Below, piece by piece: positions 6,248-8,922 of a stretch of DNA of 8,922 nt. Under the pieces are notes generated by a model. The model was given only the letters and a program-made list of their open reading frames with translations, did no database searches and was not told the DNA's origin. Both the position numbers and the translations under genes were made by a program. Numbering within the stretch: the stretch's first letter is position 1; every line of letters begins with the position of its first letter. Origin of the DNA: Cyanobium sp. M55B138 (GTDB lineage Bacteria; Cyanobacteriota; Cyanobacteriia; PCC-6307; Cyanobiaceae); the NCBI GenBank assembly GCA_018400215.1, contig JAGYNF010000058.1, positions 1-8,922 of the forward strand, in the 5' to 3' direction.

Positions 6248-8062
6248 CTAGGGGCGGGGTTTGCGAGCGGCCAGTTCCTCCGGCTTGGAGGGTGGAATCT
6301 GTTCCAGCACCAGCAGGGCATCAATGATCTGTCGCGCCACGGGAGCCGCCACGGTGGAGCCGTAGGTGTTGCCCCCCTTGGGCTCATCCACCACCACGAG
6401 CACCACGTAGCGGGGATTCTCCATGGGGAGATGGCCCACAAAACTGGTGATCAGGGCCCCCGGGATGTAGACACCCCGCTCGGCCTTCTGGGCGGTGCCG
6501 GTCTTGCCGCCGATGCGATAGCCGGGCACGCGGATGCCGAGGCTGGCACTGTTGGCCACCACCTGCTCCATCCAGCCCATCACCGTGCGGGTCACGGCCG
6601 GATCGAGGAGCTGCAACCCCGAGGCTCCGTTGGAGCCCGCCAGGGCATCTCCCGACCGCAGGCCGCGGGTGATGTGGGGGCTCACCAGGCGCCCGCCGTT
6701 GGCCAGCATGGCGTGCAGTTGGAGCAGCTTGAGGGGGGTGAGGGAGAACCCCTGGCCGAAGGCGGCCACCGCCGGTTCGATCGGATGGCTGGTGAAGACG
6801 TTGCGGGGTTTCAACTCGCCGGCCACGGCTCCGGGCAGATCCGTATCGGGGCGTTCGTCGATCCCGATGGCGTTGAGCCAGTGCCAGAAGCGATCCCGCT
6901 TCACCTTGGCCATGGCCTGCACCATGGCCACATTGCTGGAGACCTCCAGCACGGTGGGGTAATCGATCAGGCCATTGCCCTTGCGGTCGTGGTTGAAGAT
7001 CGGCCAGCCGCCGATGGTGAGCTGGCCGCCGTCATGCACCTTGCCCTTGGGGTCGATGCCCTTCTCCTGCAGGGCGATGGCCAGGTTGATCGGCTTGAAG
7101 GTGGAGCCGGGTTCGTAGAGGTCCTGCACGGACCATTCCCGGAACAGGCCTGGGTTGAATGTCCAGAATTGGTTGGGGTCGTAGCTGGGATAGGAGGCCA
7201 GGGCGAGCATTTCGCCATTGCGCACATCCATCACCAGGGCGGCGGCGCGCTTGGCCTTCCAGGCCTTCACCTGGTTGGCGAGGGCCTGCTGGGCCACCTG
7301 CTGCAGGCGGGCATCGAGGGTGAGTTGCAGCCGCAGGTCATCCCCGTAGAGAGAGCCGGCGCTGAGCCCCTCCGGCAGGGGGGTGCCATCGGCGCCGCGG
7401 CGCATGCTCACCGTGGTTTCCTGGCGCTGCAGGTCGCTGTTGCGGCTCTGCTCCAGGCCCGCCTGGGGAACCCGCTCGAGGTTGAGGAAACCCACCACGT
7501 TGGCGAACAGGGACCCCTGGGGGTAGATCCGTTGGGGATAGGCCTCCAGGTCGAGGCCGCTGATGCCGAGTTGGCTGATGCGTGCGGCGGTTTCGGGGTC
7601 GATGTCGGTGCGCAGCTTCACGCCGCTGGGGCGTCCTGCCATCCGCTGCAGCAGGGTGTCCCCCGGCACGGCCAGCACGGCAGCGAGCCGGGTGGCCACC
7701 TCATCGGCCCTGCGCACCTTTTGGGGGTCGTCCCCGGGGAAGTTGAAGTAGCGCGGGTGGGCCCAGAGGGTGAAGCGCTCCTCATCGAGGGCCACCAGCC
7801 GGCCGGTTCGATCAACGATGGTGCGGCGCTTGCCGAGCGGTTGCTTCGATTGGGTCTGGATGGCGCGGGCCCGCGCCTGGAGGTTGTTGGTGTCGATCAC
7901 CTGCAGCCAGGCCAGGCGGATCGCCAGCCCCCCCAGGCTCATACACAGCAACAGGTAAACCGCAATCAGTCGGTGCTTGGGGAGGGGCTGGATCGACACG
8001 ACCCGGGGCCGCCGAGGCGCTGAGGCGCCCAGGTGGGGCCGGAAGGGAGGGGCCTGAGCCAT
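6248..8062 (-). CDS. ftsI: Septal peptidoglycan D,D-transpeptidase (penicillin-binding protein, FtsI / PBP3)
   Basis: This class B penicillin-binding protein cross-links peptidoglycan at the division septum, acting in the periplasm from a single membrane anchor. The 604-residue protein has a basic cytoplasmic tail (about 1-30), one membrane helix [20 protein letters not shown] (31-50), the dimerisation/pedestal region beginning [17 protein letters not shown] (78-93), and a C-terminal transpeptidase domain. The three active-site motifs are all present: SxxK as STFK (320-323, in [10 protein letters not shown]), SxN as SSN (375-377), and KTG at 520-522 (in GGKTGTAQ). It has no PASTA repeats. The length is close to E. 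coli FtsI (588 residues). The start is the ATG at 8060-8062, only six bases after the stop of the preceding small membrane protein gene, so the two form a tight transcription unit. Distinguishing FtsI from other class B PBPs rests on overall pattern and on this ftsL-ftsI-like arrangement. Confidence 0.95.
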   Translation of the reverse strand: MAQAPPFRPHLGASAPRRPRVVSIQPLPKHRLIAVYLLLCMSLGGLAIRLAWLQVIDTNNLQARARAIQTQSKQPLGKRRTIVDRTGRLVALDEERFTLWAHPRYFNFPGDDPQKVRRADEVATRLAAVLAVPGDTLLQRMAGRPSGVKLRTDIDPETAARISQLGISGLDLEAYPQRIYPQGSLFANVVGFLNLERVPQAGLEQSRNSDLQRQETTVSMRRGADGTPLPEGLSAGSLYGDDLRLQLTLDARLQQVAQQALANQVKAWKAKRAAALVMDVRNGEMLALASYPSYDPNQFWTFNPGLFREWSVQDLYEPGSTFKPINLAIALQEKGIDPKGKVHDGGQLTIGGWPIFNHDRKGNGLIDYPTVLEVSSNVAMVQAMAKVKRDRFWHWLNAIGIDERPDTDLPGAVAGELKPRNVFTSHPIEPAVAAFGQGFSLTPLKLLQLHAMLANGGRLVSPHITRGLRSGDALAGSNGASGLQLLDPAVTRTVMGWMEQVVANSASLGIRVPGYRIGGKTGTAQKAERGVYIPGALITSFVGHLPMENPRYVVLVVVDEPKGGNTYGSTVAAPVARQIIDALLVLEQIPPSKPEELAARKPRP

Positions 8063-8068
8063 GGGGAT

Positions 8069-8545
8069 TTAATAGCCGGCTGGCACCTGGCCCAGCTTGA
8101 GGTTCAGCGCAAACGGGGGATCGGCGGCTGCCGGAGCTGCGGCCGGGGGCTTGGGCAGGTAAATCAGTTGCTCACTGCTGGTGGGCACCAGCCAACCAGG
8201 CTTGCGCACTGCCCCGAGGTGATGCTGCTCCAGCACGGCTGCGGACTCCTGCAGACGGTGCTCCAGCACCTGGGCTGATTCCAGCTGTTGAAAGCTCTGG
8301 CCCCAGTGGTTCTGCCAGTGCAGGGTGAGGCCACTGAGGGCCAACATGCAGAGTCCTAGCCCCGCCAGGGTGCCATCGGCGGCCCGATGCAAGCCAGCCA
8401 GCAGCGGGGAGCGGCGGGCTGCCTGGCGGCTGGAGAGGGATCCCTGGATCAGTTCCAGAGCCCGGGGCTTGGTGCGGGCAGCCCGTGCAGGACTGCCCAA
8501 ACCCTCCTGGATGGATCGCTGCCGCGGCAGGTTGGAGGCGACCAA
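8069..8545 (-). CDS. Small bitopic membrane protein upstream of ftsI; FtsL-like candidate
   Basis: The 158-residue product has a basic N-terminal region of about 55 residues, one hydrophobic helix GTLAGLGLCMLALSGLTLHW (58-77), a Gln/Glu/Leu-rich segment (about 80-110, including QQLESAQVLEHRLQESAAVL) likely to be helical, and a Pro/Ala-rich tail. This is the topology of FtsL: short cytoplasmic tail, single crossing, periplasmic helix. The gene ends six bases before ftsI, where ftsL sits in many bacteria. The heptad pattern is weak (L94, L98 and L105 fit a/d positions; several others do not), and FtsL is too divergent to recognise by eye, so the name is an inference from topology and position. 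The start is the TTG at 8545, chosen because an in-frame stop lies just upstream (8555-8557) and no ATG or GTG start follows early. N-terminal placement is therefore uncertain. Confidence 0.75.
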   Translation of the reverse strand: MVASNLPRQRSIQEGLGSPARAARTKPRALELIQGSLSSRQAARRSPLLAGLHRAADGTLAGLGLCMLALSGLTLHWQNHWGQSFQQLESAQVLEHRLQESAAVLEQHHLGAVRKPGWLVPTSSEQLIYLPKPPAAAPAAADPPFALNLKLGQVPAGY

Positions 8546-8576
8546 GGACTCTGTTCAGCACTGCGCAAGTGAACCA

Positions 8577-8605
8577 CCCAACCCGCCGGGCCGCAAGGGC
8601 TTGGG
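8577..8605 (-). terminator. Weak hairpin between the CPBP gene and the bitopic protein gene
   Basis: CCCAACCC (8577-8584) pairs with GGGCTTGGG (8597-8605) if one base is bulged, giving an eight-pair GC-rich stem with a 12-base loop. It lies in the 96-base gap 37 bases downstream of the CPBP stop in the leftward direction. No U tract follows. It may be a terminator-like structure or chance pairing in GC-rich DNA. Nothing else convincing is seen in this gap. Confidence 0.22.
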
Positions 8606-8641
8606 GCCCGTTGATGTCTAGGCCGAAACCTGATGGGTCCC

Positions 8642-8922
8642 TCAGCTCGCCAACAGCACCAGATTGCTGAAGGTGAGGCCATTCCAGAGGGCGTGCATCA
8701 GCACGCAGGGCGCCAGTCGGCCACTGCGCAGTCTCAACCAGCCCAGCCCCATGCCCAGCACCGTCAGGGGCACCAATTCCCCCAGGCTGAGGTGGGCCAG
8801 ACCAAAGACCAGGGCACTGGCCAGACAGCCGACCAGCAGCAGAAGCACCAGCAGCGCGCGCGGGTTCAGGCGCAGCGCCGAGGGCCAGGCGAGGCGAGCG
8901 GTAAACGACCTTCCCTGTGTCA
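8642..8922 (-). CDS. CPBP-family intramembrane protease (5' partial)
   Basis: The frame is open to the right edge, so about 92 C-terminal residues are visible and the start is missing; the GTG at 8848 is internal. The sequence is strongly hydrophobic and carries two family motifs of the CPBP (CAAX protease / bacteriocin-processing, Abi) membrane proteases: SALVFGLAHLS, whose His codon is at 8792-8794, and CVLMHALWNGLTF, with HxxxN (His codon at 8693-8695). Between them lies VPLTVLGMGLGWLRLRSG, a typical helix-loop. The first motif, EExxxR, should sit some 30-37 residues before FGLAHL. The visible residues there read TQGRSFTARLAW and do not contain it, so either the spacing is longer than usual or the protein lacks the Glu pair. 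It reads leftward into the ftsI cluster, 96 bases before the bitopic protein gene. Confidence 0.82.
   Translation of the reverse strand, partial: TQGRSFTARLAWPSALRLNPRALLVLLLLVGCLASALVFGLAHLSLGELVPLTVLGMGLGWLRLRSGRLAPCVLMHALWNGLTFSNLVLLAS

Noticed and set aside
4914..6251. Two rightward open frames opposite tal
   Set aside because: They are antisense to a full-length transaldolase with a clear Schiff-base Lys and EF-hands, and show no recognisable domain.
6218..8023. A very long rightward open frame (about 600 codons) opposite ftsI
   Set aside because: It is the antisense shadow of ftsI. Its translation is rich in Gly, His, Gln and Ala with no family motifs, while the opposite strand encodes a complete transpeptidase with all active-site motifs.

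Overview
The window is GC-rich, densely coded bacterial chromosome. Its gene content points to a picocyanobacterium, most likely the high-GC Cyanobium / Synechococcus group. Three features support this: a geranylgeranyl-reductase-family flavoprotein sits directly after frr, the transaldolase carries a C-terminal EF-hand pair, and genes start without strong Shine-Dalgarno sequences, often at GTG or TTG. The taxonomic call is inference from family knowledge, not from a marker gene.

Layout. Positions 1-4510 read mainly rightward: a tyrosine-recombinase-like gene cut by the left edge, cobO (corrinoid adenosyltransferase), then a compact pyrH-frr-flavoprotein operon (UMP kinase, ribosome recycling factor, geranylgeranyl-reductase-family oxidoreductase). 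Between cobO and pyrH lies a 325-base gap holding a probable small leftward gene with one membrane helix. Positions 4507-8922 read leftward. In transcription order from the right edge these are a CPBP-family membrane protease gene cut by the edge, a small bitopic membrane protein, ftsI (septal peptidoglycan transpeptidase), tal (transaldolase with two EF-hands) and a stand-alone cyclic-nucleotide-binding-domain protein. The two halves collide at 4507-4510, where the palindrome CTAG supplies a TAG stop to each strand.

How the genes fit together. Most are housekeeping genes: pyrimidine nucleotide supply and translation recycling (pyrH, frr), cobamide cofactor synthesis (cobO), cell division (the bitopic protein plus ftsI) and the pentose-phosphate / Calvin carbon network (tal). 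The less explained parts are the small proteins and fusions: an FtsL-like candidate 6 bases upstream of ftsI, a calcium-binding module on transaldolase followed by a cNMP-fold protein with an altered binding cassette, and a recombinase-like gene in a housekeeping setting.

I see no CRISPR array, rRNA, tRNA, insertion sequence or recognisable defence cassette. The window is a mostly ordinary core-genome segment with several under-characterised genes, and I do not claim a new multi-gene system.
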